Below are positions 8,466 through 16,422 of a DNA stretch of 64,000 bases, piece by piece. The stretch's first letter is position 1; each line of letters starts with the position of its first letter. The notes under the pieces are model-generated. The model saw nothing but the letters and a program-made list of their open reading frames with translations. It did no database searches and was not told where the DNA came from. Both the position numbers and the translations under genes were made by a program. The DNA is from Chromohalobacter sp. 11-W (GTDB taxonomy: Bacteria > Pseudomonadota > Gammaproteobacteria > Pseudomonadales > Halomonadaceae), in NCBI RefSeq assembly GCF_029889905.1, contig NZ_JARANZ010000001.1, positions 543,582-607,581 of the forward strand, given 5' to 3'.

Positions 8466-9534
8466 GGTGGGATTCCCTCCCTATGTTAGGCGTAATAGGT
8501 GGCAGTGGCAGGCTTCGCGGCCAGTCATCGGGCACGATGAAAAAACGTCGCTGGGTGCCGTCGGGCGCTTGCAGATGATATTGCTGTGGAGTGCCGGTGC
8601 CCGTGAAGTGTGCCTCGAGTGCAGCGTCTATCTTCTCTAGCGAGCGATAGGACTCGTATCCGGGGAGCGCGAGCCAATGCGGCTTGTGAAGTGGGGCGCC
8701 CAGGGTTCCCGTCGGCAAGTGGTCACGCAGTATCGGCCAGTCTTGCCATGCCAGCCAATCGCCATGCGCATCGGTGGTGCGCGCCGTATGCGGCGCCGCT
8801 ATGGTGGCGGACCAAGGGTAAAAGAGGACCCCGAGCATGGCTGCACGTTGTCGAAGTGATCTGGGGTCGATACCCAGGGCATTCAAGCGTTCCATCGAGC
8901 GCGGATGATGAGCCAGGGGCAGCTGGTGATGCCGGGTATGGGCATGCTTGCGCGCCAGCGAGTCGGCGCAGCCAGGGCCGATCCAGCGTGCCGGGCTGCG
9001 TTCGTCACCGGGGCCTTCGCACAGGCCCAGATAATACTTGATGGCCAGTTCAAGGTGGATAGGGCGTCCCTGGCTATCGGCATAGATCACATCCAGCTCA
9101 CCGAGAGTGCGGTTGGCCTCTTGAATCGCGATGTTAGTGGCCAGTAGGCGTGTCGCGGGGGCAAGGTCGAGTAGGGCGTGCCAGAGACGCTCATGATAAT
9201 GCCCCAGACGTCGCGGTAGCGTCGCGCCGATATAAGGCACGAGCCGTTGCGGCTCGGCGTCGAGCGCATGCAGCCAAGCCTTTCTGCACGAAGCGTCTTC
9301 AAGCCCGAGCTCCTCGAGGGTCGGTCGGCCCGGGTAATCGCTGTCGATGATATCCGGTGCATGCAATAGCCAAGCGAGATCACGCACCCAGGGGTGGTCA
9401 AACGATGCCCATTCGTCTTCCGGTGCGGGCGTGACAGCATCGAGCAGTGTTTGTGTCATTTCGTCGTCATGTGTAAGGCGCTTGTCGTCAACTGATATGC
9501 TTTTTTCATACTTATCTGAATCTGTACTCTCCAT
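8440..9534 (-). CDS. DUF1853 family protein
   Basis: About 364 residues, soluble. Recognisable blocks are HPWVRDLAWLLHAPDI, LGHYHERLWHALL, ELDVIYADSQGRPIHLELAIKYYLG, WIGPGC and the LRDHLPTGTLGAP...HWLAL region. I recall these as the DUF1853 family. The paired acidic and Lys residues in GELDVIY...HLELAIKYYLG resemble a PD-(D/E)xK nuclease core (D-x(n)-E-x-K); this functional hint is inference. I chose the ATG at 9534 because AGGGGAA precedes it; the frame continues upstream to 9627 without a ribosome site. It overlaps zntR and is divergent from the MocR gene. Confidence 0.8.
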   Translation of the reverse strand: MESTDSDKYEKSISVDDKRLTHDDEMTQTLLDAVTPAPEDEWASFDHPWVRDLAWLLHAPDIIDSDYPGRPTLEELGLEDASCRKAWLHALDAEPQRLVPYIGATLPRRLGHYHERLWHALLDLAPATRLLATNIAIQEANRTLGELDVIYADSQGRPIHLELAIKYYLGLCEGPGDERSPARWIGPGCADSLARKHAHTRHHQLPLAHHPRSMERLNALGIDPRSLRQRAAMLGVLFYPWSATIAAPHTARTTDAHGDWLAWQDWPILRDHLPTGTLGAPLHKPHWLALPGYESYRSLEKIDAALEAHFTGTGTPQQYHLQAPDGTQRRFFIVPDDWPRSLPLPPITPNIGRESHHAKNRRTG

Positions 9535-9625
9535 GGTATTCCCCTGACAATATCTCCAGTTGCAAGACAATGCGAACCCGTTGCCGTTGCGTTTAAACAG
9601 GTAGTGAGTGTTGTCGGAGGTGGAC

Positions 9626-11089
9626 ATGAAGCGTTATCAACATCTGGCTGAAGCACTTGAGTCTTCAATTCTCTCCGGTGCGTTGCATGCCGGGGATCGT
9701 CTGCCTTCGATTCGTGCTGCCAGCATCAGCCGTAATGTCAGTCCCACGACTGTTTTCAAGGCGTATTATCTATTGGAAGCCAAAGGACTTATCCGGGCGC
9801 GTGACCGCTCAGGGTTCTATGTCGTTGGGCCGGAAGGCACCCGTCCGCCGGAAATCGAGATGACCAGCGCGCCTGACGAGCGTGTATTCAATGTCGATGT
9901 CAGCGACCGTGTTCTCCAGGTGCTAGGCGCCACTATGCGCCGCGATCTGGTGCCTTTGGGGTCTGCACTGCCGAGTCCTGAGCTCTATCCTATCCCGAGG
10001 CTTTCTCAGGTCATGGCATCCACGCTACCCAAGCTGAGTGTCTGGCATACGGTGGATGATTTGAGCCCGGGTAGTGCTCAACTGCGTCATGCTATTTCAC
10101 TGCGCTATCACGCGGATGGTATGCGAGTGTATGCGGATGATCTCGTGGTGACCAATGGCGCACTGGAAGCGCTCAATATCTGCCTGGGGGTCGTCACCCA
10201 GCCGGGGGATGCGGTCATTGTAGAGTCCCCTACCTTTTATGCGGCGCTCCAAGCGCTGGAGCGGAATCACCTACGGGCAATCGAGGTATCGACACATCCA
10301 CGCGATGGTATTGACCTGGAGGCGATGGAACGGGCGATACAGCGGTATAAGCCGGCGGCATGCTGGTTGATGACCAACTTCCAGAACCCGTTGGGTAGCC
10401 TGATGCCAGAAGACAAGAAACGTGATCTTGTCGCGCTACTGCAACGCTATGCTTTGCCGATGATCGAGGATGATGTCTATGGTGAGCTTTATTTCGATAG
10501 CCGCCGGCCGCTGCCTGCCAAAGCCTTCGACCAGGAAGGTTTGATCATGCACTGCAGCTCATTTTCCAAAAGTCTGGCACCTGGCTGGCGTGTTGGCTGG
10601 GTGGCAGGGGGGCGCTATACCCAACACATCATGCGCGACAAACTTTCACTTTCTCTATCGGCATCAGCGCCGGCTCAGGTAGCGCTATCGGCTTACCTGT
10701 CACGAAGCGGGTTTGATCGGCATTTGAGAACGCTTAGGCACAGGTTTGAATGGCAGCGTAACTGTATGCTGCAAGCGATCACGGCGCATTTCCCTGAAGG
10801 TACCCGGACTACATATCCCGCTGGAGGATATTTTTTATGGGTCGAGTTGCCGAAGTGTGTGGACACTTCGCGGCTACACCAGATGGCGCTGGCCGAAGGT
10901 ATCAGTATCGCGCCGGGTAGTATCTTTTCTTCGCACGAGCGTTTTCACCACTGTCTGCGTTTGAACTATGGCCATCCCTGGGATGAGCGCTTGCAGACCG
11001 GCATGGAAATTCTCGGGCGCCTGATTGCCCAGCAGCTGGAGTGCGGGGACCACTCGACAGATGAAATCCAGCAAGGAGCGATACCATGA
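9626..11089 (+). CDS. MocR-type regulator (GntR HTH fused to aminotransferase-like domain)
   Basis: An N-terminal GntR winged helix (LAEALESSILSGALHAGDRLPSIR, residues about 5-70) is followed by a fold-type I PLP domain. The PLP-binding Lys is in CSSFSKSLAPGWRVGW, with YGELYFDS and MTNFQNPLGSL upstream. Such proteins are transcription factors that bind PLP and often regulate vitamin B6, GABA or taurine genes, commonly a neighbour. The ATG at 9626 has GGAGG directly upstream. The stop overlaps the next start (ATGA), so a small membrane protein is translationally coupled. The target is unknown. Confidence 0.9.
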   Translation: MKRYQHLAEALESSILSGALHAGDRLPSIRAASISRNVSPTTVFKAYYLLEAKGLIRARDRSGFYVVGPEGTRPPEIEMTSAPDERVFNVDVSDRVLQVLGATMRRDLVPLGSALPSPELYPIPRLSQVMASTLPKLSVWHTVDDLSPGSAQLRHAISLRYHADGMRVYADDLVVTNGALEALNICLGVVTQPGDAVIVESPTFYAALQALERNHLRAIEVSTHPRDGIDLEAMERAIQRYKPAACWLMTNFQNPLGSLMPEDKKRDLVALLQRYALPMIEDDVYGELYFDSRRPLPAKAFDQEGLIMHCSSFSKSLAPGWRVGWVAGGRYTQHIMRDKLSLSLSASAPAQVALSAYLSRSGFDRHLRTLRHRFEWQRNCMLQAITAHFPEGTRTTYPAGGYFLWVELPKCVDTSRLHQMALAEGISIAPGSIFSSHERFHHCLRLNYGHPWDERLQTGMEILGRLIAQQLECGDHSTDEIQQGAIP

Positions 11090-11355
11090 GTAAGAAGCCA
11101 ATGTCGCGTAAACTTAAAGCGATATTCAAATTCTTTGCGGCTATCTTGGTGATCAACGTGATTGTGGGCGTCGCTGGCATCGCCTTCATGATGCTCTATT
11201 ACGGCGAGGTCGATGGACAGGGGCAGGCAGCATTGGTGACCTTCATGATCTTGAATACGATCTTCGCGTCGCCCGTGGCGTTGTATCTCTACTGGTGGGA
11301 GTTGCACCCCGTGCAGACGCCCGAGTCGGATCAGTACAACGACCCCAGGCAATGA
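11086..11355 (+). CDS. Small two-helix membrane protein coupled to the MocR regulator
   Basis: Eighty-nine residues. A basic N-terminus is followed by two hydrophobic helices (about 14-38 and 46-67) and a polar tail (HPVQTPESDQYNDPRQ). The ATGA overlap with the MocR stop and GGAG in the preceding bases support real translation. I do not recognise the family. Its position suggests it acts with, or is controlled alongside, the MocR regulator. Confidence 0.7.
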   Translation: MSKKPMSRKLKAIFKFFAAILVINVIVGVAGIAFMMLYYGEVDGQGQAALVTFMILNTIFASPVALYLYWWELHPVQTPESDQYNDPRQ

Positions 11356-11397
11356 ACGAAGACCACTAATATTGCAAGCGTTTCGGTCGGGCGCGGT

Positions 11398-11426
11398 TTG
11401 CTCCGCTGCTCGCCAGTCCGCATAAT
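11398..11426 (+). promoter_or_regulatory. Candidate sigma-70 promoter for nadK
   Basis: TTGCTC (11398-11403), a 17-base spacer and CATAAT (11421-11426) stand 34 bases before the nadK start. Both boxes match consensus in four or five of six positions. Confidence 0.45.
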
Positions 11427-11459
11427 GACGGGCCGCGACGCCGGCAACGAGACGCTTTC

Positions 11460-12341
11460 ATGCAGCCATTCAAGACCATTGGCCTGATCGGGCGATTAGG
11501 CAGCCCCAACGCGGTAGAGACGCTCAAGCGGTTGCTCCGCTTTCTCGGCGCTCGCCAGCTCGATGTGATCATCGAGGAACGCACCGCCACGGTATTGCTC
11601 AATCATGGTTATCCCGAAGCGAGCCGTCGCCAACTGGGTGAGCGCTGTGATTTGGCGATCGTGGTAGGCGGTGATGGCAGTCTGTTGAGCGCTGCGCGGG
11701 AGTTGTGTGCTACGGGTACGCCGGTATTGGGCATCAATCGAGGGCGATTGGGGTTTTTGACCGATATCTCGCCGGATGAAGTCGAAGAGCGAATCGGCGA
11801 AGTGCTCGATGGGCACTTCGAGAGCGAGCGTCGTTTTCTGTTGGAGGCGGAAGTGTTCCGCGCTGGCGAACAGGTCGGTACGGCATCGGGACTCAACGAT
11901 GTGGTCATCCATCCCGGCAAGGCTGCGCGGATGATCGAGTTCGAGCTGTTCATCGACGGTCAGTTCGTCTACAGCCAACGCAGCGATGGGTTGATCATCG
12001 CCACGCCGACCGGCTCTACTGCTTATGCCTTGTCGGGAGGCGGCCCGATCGTGCATCCACGGCTCGAGGCCATCACGCTGGTGCCGATGTTTCCGCATAC
12101 GTTGTCGAGTCGGCCGATCGTCATCGATGCGGCCAGCGAGATCACGGTGCATATCGGCGAAACCAATCACGCGTATCCGCATGTCAGTTGTGACGGCCAG
12201 ACCCAGGTGGTTTCCAAGCCCGGCGACCGCCTGGTCGTGCGCCGCAAACGGGAACGGCTGACACTCCTTCATCCGCATGGTCACAACTATTTCGAGGCCT
12301 GTCGCACCAAGCTCGGCTGGAGCAGCCGGATGGGGGAGTGA
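11460..12341 (+). CDS. nadK: NAD kinase
   Basis: Phosphorylates NAD to NADP in the cytosol. The GGDGS motif with the catalytic Asp is visible (VVGGDGSLLSAAR, about residue 70), followed by GRLGFLTDI, the NDVVIH block, and the C-terminal TPTGSTAYALSGGGPIVHP, SSRPIV and VSCDGQ segments. All are diagnostic of NadK. The length of 293 residues is normal. A promoter-like sequence precedes it. A metallophosphatase gene starts two bases after its stop, so the two form an operon. Confidence 0.95.
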   Translation: MQPFKTIGLIGRLGSPNAVETLKRLLRFLGARQLDVIIEERTATVLLNHGYPEASRRQLGERCDLAIVVGGDGSLLSAARELCATGTPVLGINRGRLGFLTDISPDEVEERIGEVLDGHFESERRFLLEAEVFRAGEQVGTASGLNDVVIHPGKAARMIEFELFIDGQFVYSQRSDGLIIATPTGSTAYALSGGGPIVHPRLEAITLVPMFPHTLSSRPIVIDAASEITVHIGETNHAYPHVSCDGQTQVVSKPGDRLVVRRKRERLTLLHPHGHNYFEACRTKLGWSSRMGE

Positions 12342-12342
12342 C

Positions 12343-13347
12343 ATGACGCTGGCTCGAAAAGACCTCGAGGGTTACGATCTGATCGGCGACGTGCACGGAT
12401 GTGGCGCCTCGCTGGCCGTGTTGCTGGAAAAGCTCGGGTATTCCTATCGAGAGGGCGTGTATCGTCATCCGCGTCGTCGAGTGATCTTCCTGGGCGATTT
12501 GATCGATCGCGGCCCGCGCATTCGGCTGGCGCTGAATATCGCGCGTGACATGGTCGAAGCGGGCGAGGCGGATATCGTGATGGGCAATCACGAATACAAT
12601 GCCTTGGCGTATTGTCGCCGGTCGCCGCCGGACTGGACGGGGGAATGGCTGCGTGAGCATTCGCCGCGCCACAATCGCATCATCAATGAGACGTTGGCAC
12701 AGTTTCGCGATCACCCCCAAGAATGGCAGTCCCATCTCGACTGGTTCATGACGATGCCGTTGTGCCTCGAACGTGATGGGCTACGGGTTGTGCATGCCTG
12801 CTGGGACCGTGACCTCATCGCGCCATTTTTGGCGCAATGTCCCGATGGGCGCATGAGTGAGGATTTCTTTTACGATTCGGCGTGCCCGGGTACCTTCGCC
12901 TTTCGTGTCATGGATCGACTGACGCGGGGCCCCTCTCTGCCGCTGCCGGCGGGCCTAAGGATCTATTCCGGTGACGGTTTCACGCGCACGAGTTTCCGCG
13001 CCCATTTCTGGGCACGCGATCCTCTGATCTATGGCGATGTGGTCTTCCAGCCCGATAACCTTCCCGACGATCTCGAGAATCAGCCCTTGAGTGCGGAGGA
13101 GCGACAGCGGCTGCCGTATTACGGACCGGAGGAGCCGCCGTTGTTCATTGGCCACTATTGGTGCGAGGGGGTGCCGGCGTTGCCGGCGCCGAATATTGCC
13201 TGTCTCGATTACAGTGCCGTGAAATATGGGCGTCTGGTGGCCTATCGCTGGGAAGGTGAACAGCGTCTGGATGCCAATCGCTTCGTATGGGTCGATGTGG
13301 CGCGTGAGGGATCGGTGCCCCCGACGCCTGACATCGCGCTGGCGTGA
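12343..13347 (+). CDS. Calcineurin-like metallophosphatase
   Basis: The three phosphoesterase motifs are present in order: GDVHGC (about residue 14), GDLIDRGP (about 49) and GNHEYN (about 82). They give the two-metal centre of PPP-like phosphatases. Further His ligands are likely in VVHACWD and IGHYW. About 334 residues, which is longer than a minimal PrpA/PrpB phosphatase because of insertions in the middle. The start at 12343 is preceded by GGGGGAG and almost touches the nadK stop. The substrate is unknown; protein phosphates or diadenosine polyphosphates are possible. Confidence 0.85.
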   Translation: MTLARKDLEGYDLIGDVHGCGASLAVLLEKLGYSYREGVYRHPRRRVIFLGDLIDRGPRIRLALNIARDMVEAGEADIVMGNHEYNALAYCRRSPPDWTGEWLREHSPRHNRIINETLAQFRDHPQEWQSHLDWFMTMPLCLERDGLRVVHACWDRDLIAPFLAQCPDGRMSEDFFYDSACPGTFAFRVMDRLTRGPSLPLPAGLRIYSGDGFTRTSFRAHFWARDPLIYGDVVFQPDNLPDDLENQPLSAEERQRLPYYGPEEPPLFIGHYWCEGVPALPAPNIACLDYSAVKYGRLVAYRWEGEQRLDANRFVWVDVAREGSVPPTPDIALA

Positions 13348-13384
13348 GTGGCAGAAAAAAGTTGAAAAAAATTTCGTTGCGCCG

Positions 13385-13413
13385 GGAACTCATCGCGGTG
13401 GGGCGTCGTCAGA
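13385..13413 (+). promoter_or_regulatory. Candidate sigma-E/AlgU promoter with A-tract upstream element
   Basis: GGAACTC (13385-13391), a 16-base gap and GTCAGA (13408-13413) match the extracytoplasmic sigma-E/AlgU pattern closely. A runs in the 30 bases upstream (13354-13372) resemble the UP element often seen before such promoters. A terminator begins about 33 bases downstream of the -10. Confidence 0.6.
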
Positions 13414-13418
13414 GTAAG

Positions 13419-13479
13419 TGTTCCCTTGAATGATCCCTTGCTCTTGTCCGGCGGCCCCCTCCGCCGGACTTTTTCTTTT
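13419..13479 (+). ncRNA. Candidate sigma-E-dependent small RNA (about 55-60 nt)
   Basis: Starting about six bases after the sigma-E-like -10, a transcript would have a short C/U-rich single-stranded 5' part (two CCCUU runs and CUCUU). It would then end in a 9-bp GC-rich hairpin and a T-rich run (13470-13479). This is the build of MicA/RybB-type sRNAs: sigma-E promoter, exposed 5' seed, terminator with U tail for Hfq. The CCCUU and CUCUU parts can pair with Shine-Dalgarno-like AAGGG/AAGAG sequences. Prediction only; an attenuated leader of glpG is the main alternative. Confidence 0.45.
13446..13469 (+). terminator. Strong Rho-independent terminator
   Basis: A perfect 9-bp stem (13446-13454 with 13461-13469, GTCCGGCGG/CCGCCGGAC) with a 6-base loop, followed by TTTTTCTTTT. 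It ends the nadK-phosphatase operon and/or the candidate small RNA. Confidence 0.92.
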
Positions 13480-13515
13480 GTGCGTTCGTTTGCAGTACTG
13501 AAAGGGACCCCGCCC

Positions 13516-14370
13516 ATGTACAAACTGCTGGAATTGCCTCTTCAACAGGATATCGTCGCGCTGCGTCGATCTTTGTGGGCGCATCGTATCGGCCATCAGG
13601 TGACCGAGGAGGAGGCGATTCAGGTGCTATGGCTGGCCGATCCGCGTCAGCGCGATGAGGCGGCGCACTTGATCGAGCAATGGCATCGTGGCGAGTTGGC
13701 CGAGCGTCCCGCCCAGGCCACGAAACGCCGTTCGTCTGGCATGCTCGGCAGTGCCTTTACTCAGGCACCGCTGGCGGCTGCCTTGGTGGCATTGTGTGTG
13801 GCGGTCTTCGCCTTGATGGCGTTGTTCGGTGATCGTGTGGTCGCCGCACTGACCTTCGTGCCCGTCGATGCTGTGTCTGGACGCCTGACGGTCGGCACCC
13901 TGGACGATTCCCTGGCGAGCGGTCAGGTATGGCGCCTGGTGTCGCCGGCGTTGATGCATTTCGGCTGGATGCACCTGGTCTTCAACATGCTGTGGCTATG
14001 GTATTTCGGACGCCAGGTCGAGGCGCTGCAAGGCCCCGTGCGCCTTATCTCACTCGCCGTCGTGGCGGCGCTGGTCTCCAACCTGGCGCAATACGCCACG
14101 GGGACCGTGCTGTTCGGCGGCATGTCCGGGGTCGACTATGCCTTGCTGGGGTATGTCTGGCTGATGGCTCGTCGGGCCCCGGGAAGCGGGTTTTTCGTGC
14201 CCCAGATGCTGGTGGTGTTCATGCTTGCCTGGATGGTCTTCACGATGACCGACATGGCGGGCTTGTTTGGATTCGGCAACGTCGCCAACGAGGCGCACCT
14301 GGGCGGTCTGTTGGTCGGACTGGTCGTCGGATGGTGGGCCGGTGGACGTGCCGCGAGAGGAGAGCATTAG
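13516..14370 (+). CDS. glpG: Rhomboid intramembrane serine protease GlpG
   Basis: Cleaves transmembrane helices within the inner membrane. The N-terminal cytoplasmic domain (residues 1-75) is that of GlpG. Six hydrophobic helices follow. Catalytic features are complete: the HLVFNMLWLWYFG oxyanion segment with His and Asn, the nucleophile Ser in GMSGVDYALLGY (about residue 202) and the partner His in NEAHLGGLLVGL (about 260). The start at 13516 gives the known N-terminus MYKLLELP; an in-frame ATG at 13426 lies within the upstream terminator. The TAG stop shares a base with the GTG start of yeaC. Confidence 0.94.
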   Translation: MYKLLELPLQQDIVALRRSLWAHRIGHQVTEEEAIQVLWLADPRQRDEAAHLIEQWHRGELAERPAQATKRRSSGMLGSAFTQAPLAAALVALCVAVFALMALFGDRVVAALTFVPVDAVSGRLTVGTLDDSLASGQVWRLVSPALMHFGWMHLVFNMLWLWYFGRQVEALQGPVRLISLAVVAALVSNLAQYATGTVLFGGMSGVDYALLGYVWLMARRAPGSGFFVPQMLVVFMLAWMVFTMTDMAGLFGFGNVANEAHLGGLLVGLVVGWWAGGRAARGEH

Positions 14371-14633
14371 TGAGTGACATGACCTTCGACAAGATGGTGG
14401 CGCAGATGACACCCGCCATGTACGACAGCTTCAAACAGGCGATCGCACTGCGTAAGTGGCCGGACGGACAGCGCTTGAGCCAAGAGCAGACCGAGCTGTG
14501 TCTCGAGGCGGTGATGAAATACGAAGTCGCCCACGATATTCCCGAGAACGAGCGTGTGGGCTATCTAGAGCGCGGCGGTTGTGGGACTAACGATGAAACC
14601 GGCGAGTCCGATGCCATCAAGTGGATGAACTGA
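14370..14633 (+). CDS. yeaC: DUF1315 protein, YeaC family
   Basis: Eighty-seven residues. MTFDKMVAQMTPAMYDSFKQAIALRKWPDGQRLSQEQTE matches the YeaC/DUF1315 pattern, of unknown function. AGGAG at 14358-14362 best fits the GTG at 14370, which overlaps the last base of the glpG stop; an ATG at 14379 is the alternative. The C-terminus is acidic with a CGTND motif. The stop overlaps the next start (TGATG), so glpG, yeaC and the DUF2797 gene are translationally linked. Confidence 0.85.
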   Translation: MSDMTFDKMVAQMTPAMYDSFKQAIALRKWPDGQRLSQEQTELCLEAVMKYEVAHDIPENERVGYLERGGCGTNDETGESDAIKWMN

Positions 14634-15493
14634 TGAGCGATCTATTCAGCGTGGCGGATGTCAGCGCCGCGCGCGGGCCTCTGCGCAAGATGGACATAGC
14701 GCCCGGCGACGCGGAGACGCCGGCGCAATACACCCTGCGTGCCGGCGAACAGCGCATCGGTCTCAATGCGCACCTGGGCGCCTCGTTGCGGCTCGTGCAC
14801 ACCGGCGCCATCCACTGCGTGCATTGCGGGCGCACCACGCGCAAGAGTTTCGCCCAAGGCTATTGCTATCCTTGCTTCAAGTCGCTTGCTCAGTGCGATA
14901 CCTGCATCGTCAAGCCGGAAACCTGCCACTACCATGCGGGCACGTGTCGCGAACCGACATGGGGCGAGCAGCATTGCTTTCAGCCGCACGTGGTCTACTT
15001 GGCCAATTCGTCGGGGCTCAAGGTCGGCATCACCCGCAAGACGCAACTCCCCACGCGCTGGCTCGATCAGGGGGCGATTCAGGCGCTGCCTATTCTCGAG
15101 GTCGACAATCGCCTGCAGTCGGGGCTGGTCGAAACCTTGTTCAAGCAGGTGGTGGGCGATCGCACCAATTGGCGAGCAATGTTGAAAGGTGATGTGGCGC
15201 CCCTTGACTTGCTTGCCGAGCGAGACCGGCTCCTGGCCGCGCTCGATCAGGAGCTGGCGGCGTTACGGCAACGTGTCGGCGATCAAGCAATCGGTACGCT
15301 GGCGGCGGCCCCGGTCGCGCTGCACTATCCCGTTCTGGAATTTCCCAGCAAAGTAGTGTCGCACAATTTCGATAAATCCCCGGAGGTCAGCGGCCGCTTG
15401 ATGGGGCTCAAGGGGCAGTACCTGATCTTCGATACCGGCGTCATCAACCTGCGCAAATTCGGTGGCTACGAGGTGGAAGTGGCGATCGAGTAA
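14633..15493 (+). CDS. DUF2797 protein with Cys clusters and GIY-YIG-like segment
   Basis: About 286 residues. Two Cys groups in the N-terminal third (CVHCGRTT; CYPCFKSLAQCDTC, then CHYHAGTC) look like zinc sites. The middle segment VVYLANSSGLKVGITRKTQLPTRWLDQGA resembles the GIY-YIG nuclease core: a Tyr strand, then VGIT and a conserved Arg. No clear catalytic Glu is obvious, so nuclease activity is uncertain. The C-terminus is a beta-rich domain. I recall the family as DUF2797. The start overlaps the yeaC stop by one base. Confidence 0.82.
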   Translation: MSDLFSVADVSAARGPLRKMDIAPGDAETPAQYTLRAGEQRIGLNAHLGASLRLVHTGAIHCVHCGRTTRKSFAQGYCYPCFKSLAQCDTCIVKPETCHYHAGTCREPTWGEQHCFQPHVVYLANSSGLKVGITRKTQLPTRWLDQGAIQALPILEVDNRLQSGLVETLFKQVVGDRTNWRAMLKGDVAPLDLLAERDRLLAALDQELAALRQRVGDQAIGTLAAAPVALHYPVLEFPSKVVSHNFDKSPEVSGRLMGLKGQYLIFDTGVINLRKFGGYEVEVAIE

Positions 15494-15587
15494 TGTGGCT
15501 CTTGGCGCGGCGATGCCTTGAAGTCCGCTTGGATGTCTCCACTTCATGGGTATCGACATGAATGTCGCTTTACCCAAGGAGGCTCGC

Positions 15588-16271
15588 ATGAAGATTCTGA
15601 TGGTGCTGACGTCGCACGATCGCATGGGCGATACCGGCCACGCCACCGGCTTCTGGCTCGAGGAGTTCGTTGCGCCGTACTACGTGTTCAAGGATGCGGG
15701 CGCCGAGTTGACCCTGGCCTCGCCGAAGGGCGGGCAGCCTCCCATCGACCCGACGTCCACGCAATCCGATGCGCTGACCGATGAGACACGCCGCTTTGAT
15801 GGCGATGACGAAGCCAAGGCGCAGTTGGCCAATACGCGCAAGCTGGCTGAGGTGCGCGCCGATGACTACGATGCGGTCTTCTACCCCGGTGGCCATGGCC
15901 CGCTGTGGGATTTGACGCAAGATCGCCATTCCCAGCAGTTGATTCACGACTTCCTCGTGGCTCACAAGCCGGTCGGGGCGGTCTGCCATGCGCCCGCCGT
16001 GTTGGTGCATGCCCAAGGTTCCGACGGTCAGTCAGTGGTCAAGGGGCATCGTGTAACGGGGTTCTCGAACAGCGAGGAAGACGCCGTGGGGCTGACCGAT
16101 GTCGTGCCGTTGCTGGTGGAAGATGCCCTGAAAGAAAAGGGCGCCCACTATGAGCGCTCCGGCGCGGATTTCGATGCCTTCCAACTGCGCGATGGCCTGT
16201 TGATCACTGGTCAGAATCCAGCCTCCAGCGCACCGACGGCCAAGTTGCTGCTGGATGCTCTGACAGGCTGA
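15588..16271 (+). CDS. DJ-1/PfpI class I glutamine-amidotransferase-like protein
   Basis: Cytosolic protein of the DJ-1/PfpI superfamily. Visible features are the N-terminal strand MKILMVLTSHDRMGDTG, a conserved Glu in GFWLEEFVAPYYVF, FYPGGHGPLWDL and the nucleophile elbow AVCHAPAVLV, in which Cys is followed by His. This subgroup includes Hsp31-like chaperone/glyoxalase III and deglycase-type proteins. About 227 residues. AAGGAGG directly upstream fixes the start at 15588; earlier in-frame ATGs lack such a site. The exact activity is not readable. Confidence 0.88.
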   Translation: MKILMVLTSHDRMGDTGHATGFWLEEFVAPYYVFKDAGAELTLASPKGGQPPIDPTSTQSDALTDETRRFDGDDEAKAQLANTRKLAEVRADDYDAVFYPGGHGPLWDLTQDRHSQQLIHDFLVAHKPVGAVCHAPAVLVHAQGSDGQSVVKGHRVTGFSNSEEDAVGLTDVVPLLVEDALKEKGAHYERSGADFDAFQLRDGLLITGQNPASSAPTAKLLLDALTG

Positions 16272-16387
16272 CAATGACCCTCGACCCTTACATACTTCTC
16301 TTATAATGGCTCGCCTTGGCGGGTCATTATTTCTTTTTGGTTAATAATGCCTTTCCTCGATGCGTGCTGGCGTGACGCACGATAGCC

Positions 16388-16406
16388 ATTATGCTGAAGG
16401 CATAAT
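16388..16406. promoter_or_regulatory. Perfect inverted repeat upstream of yceJ
   Basis: ATTATGC (16388-16394), a 5-base spacer and GCATAAT (16400-16406) form a perfect dyad 16 bp before the yceJ start. The right arm contains CATAAT, a possible -10. This is an operator-like placement. A separate TATAAT lies at 16302-16307. Confidence 0.45.
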
Positions 16407-16422
16407 CGGCGGAGAGACACGC

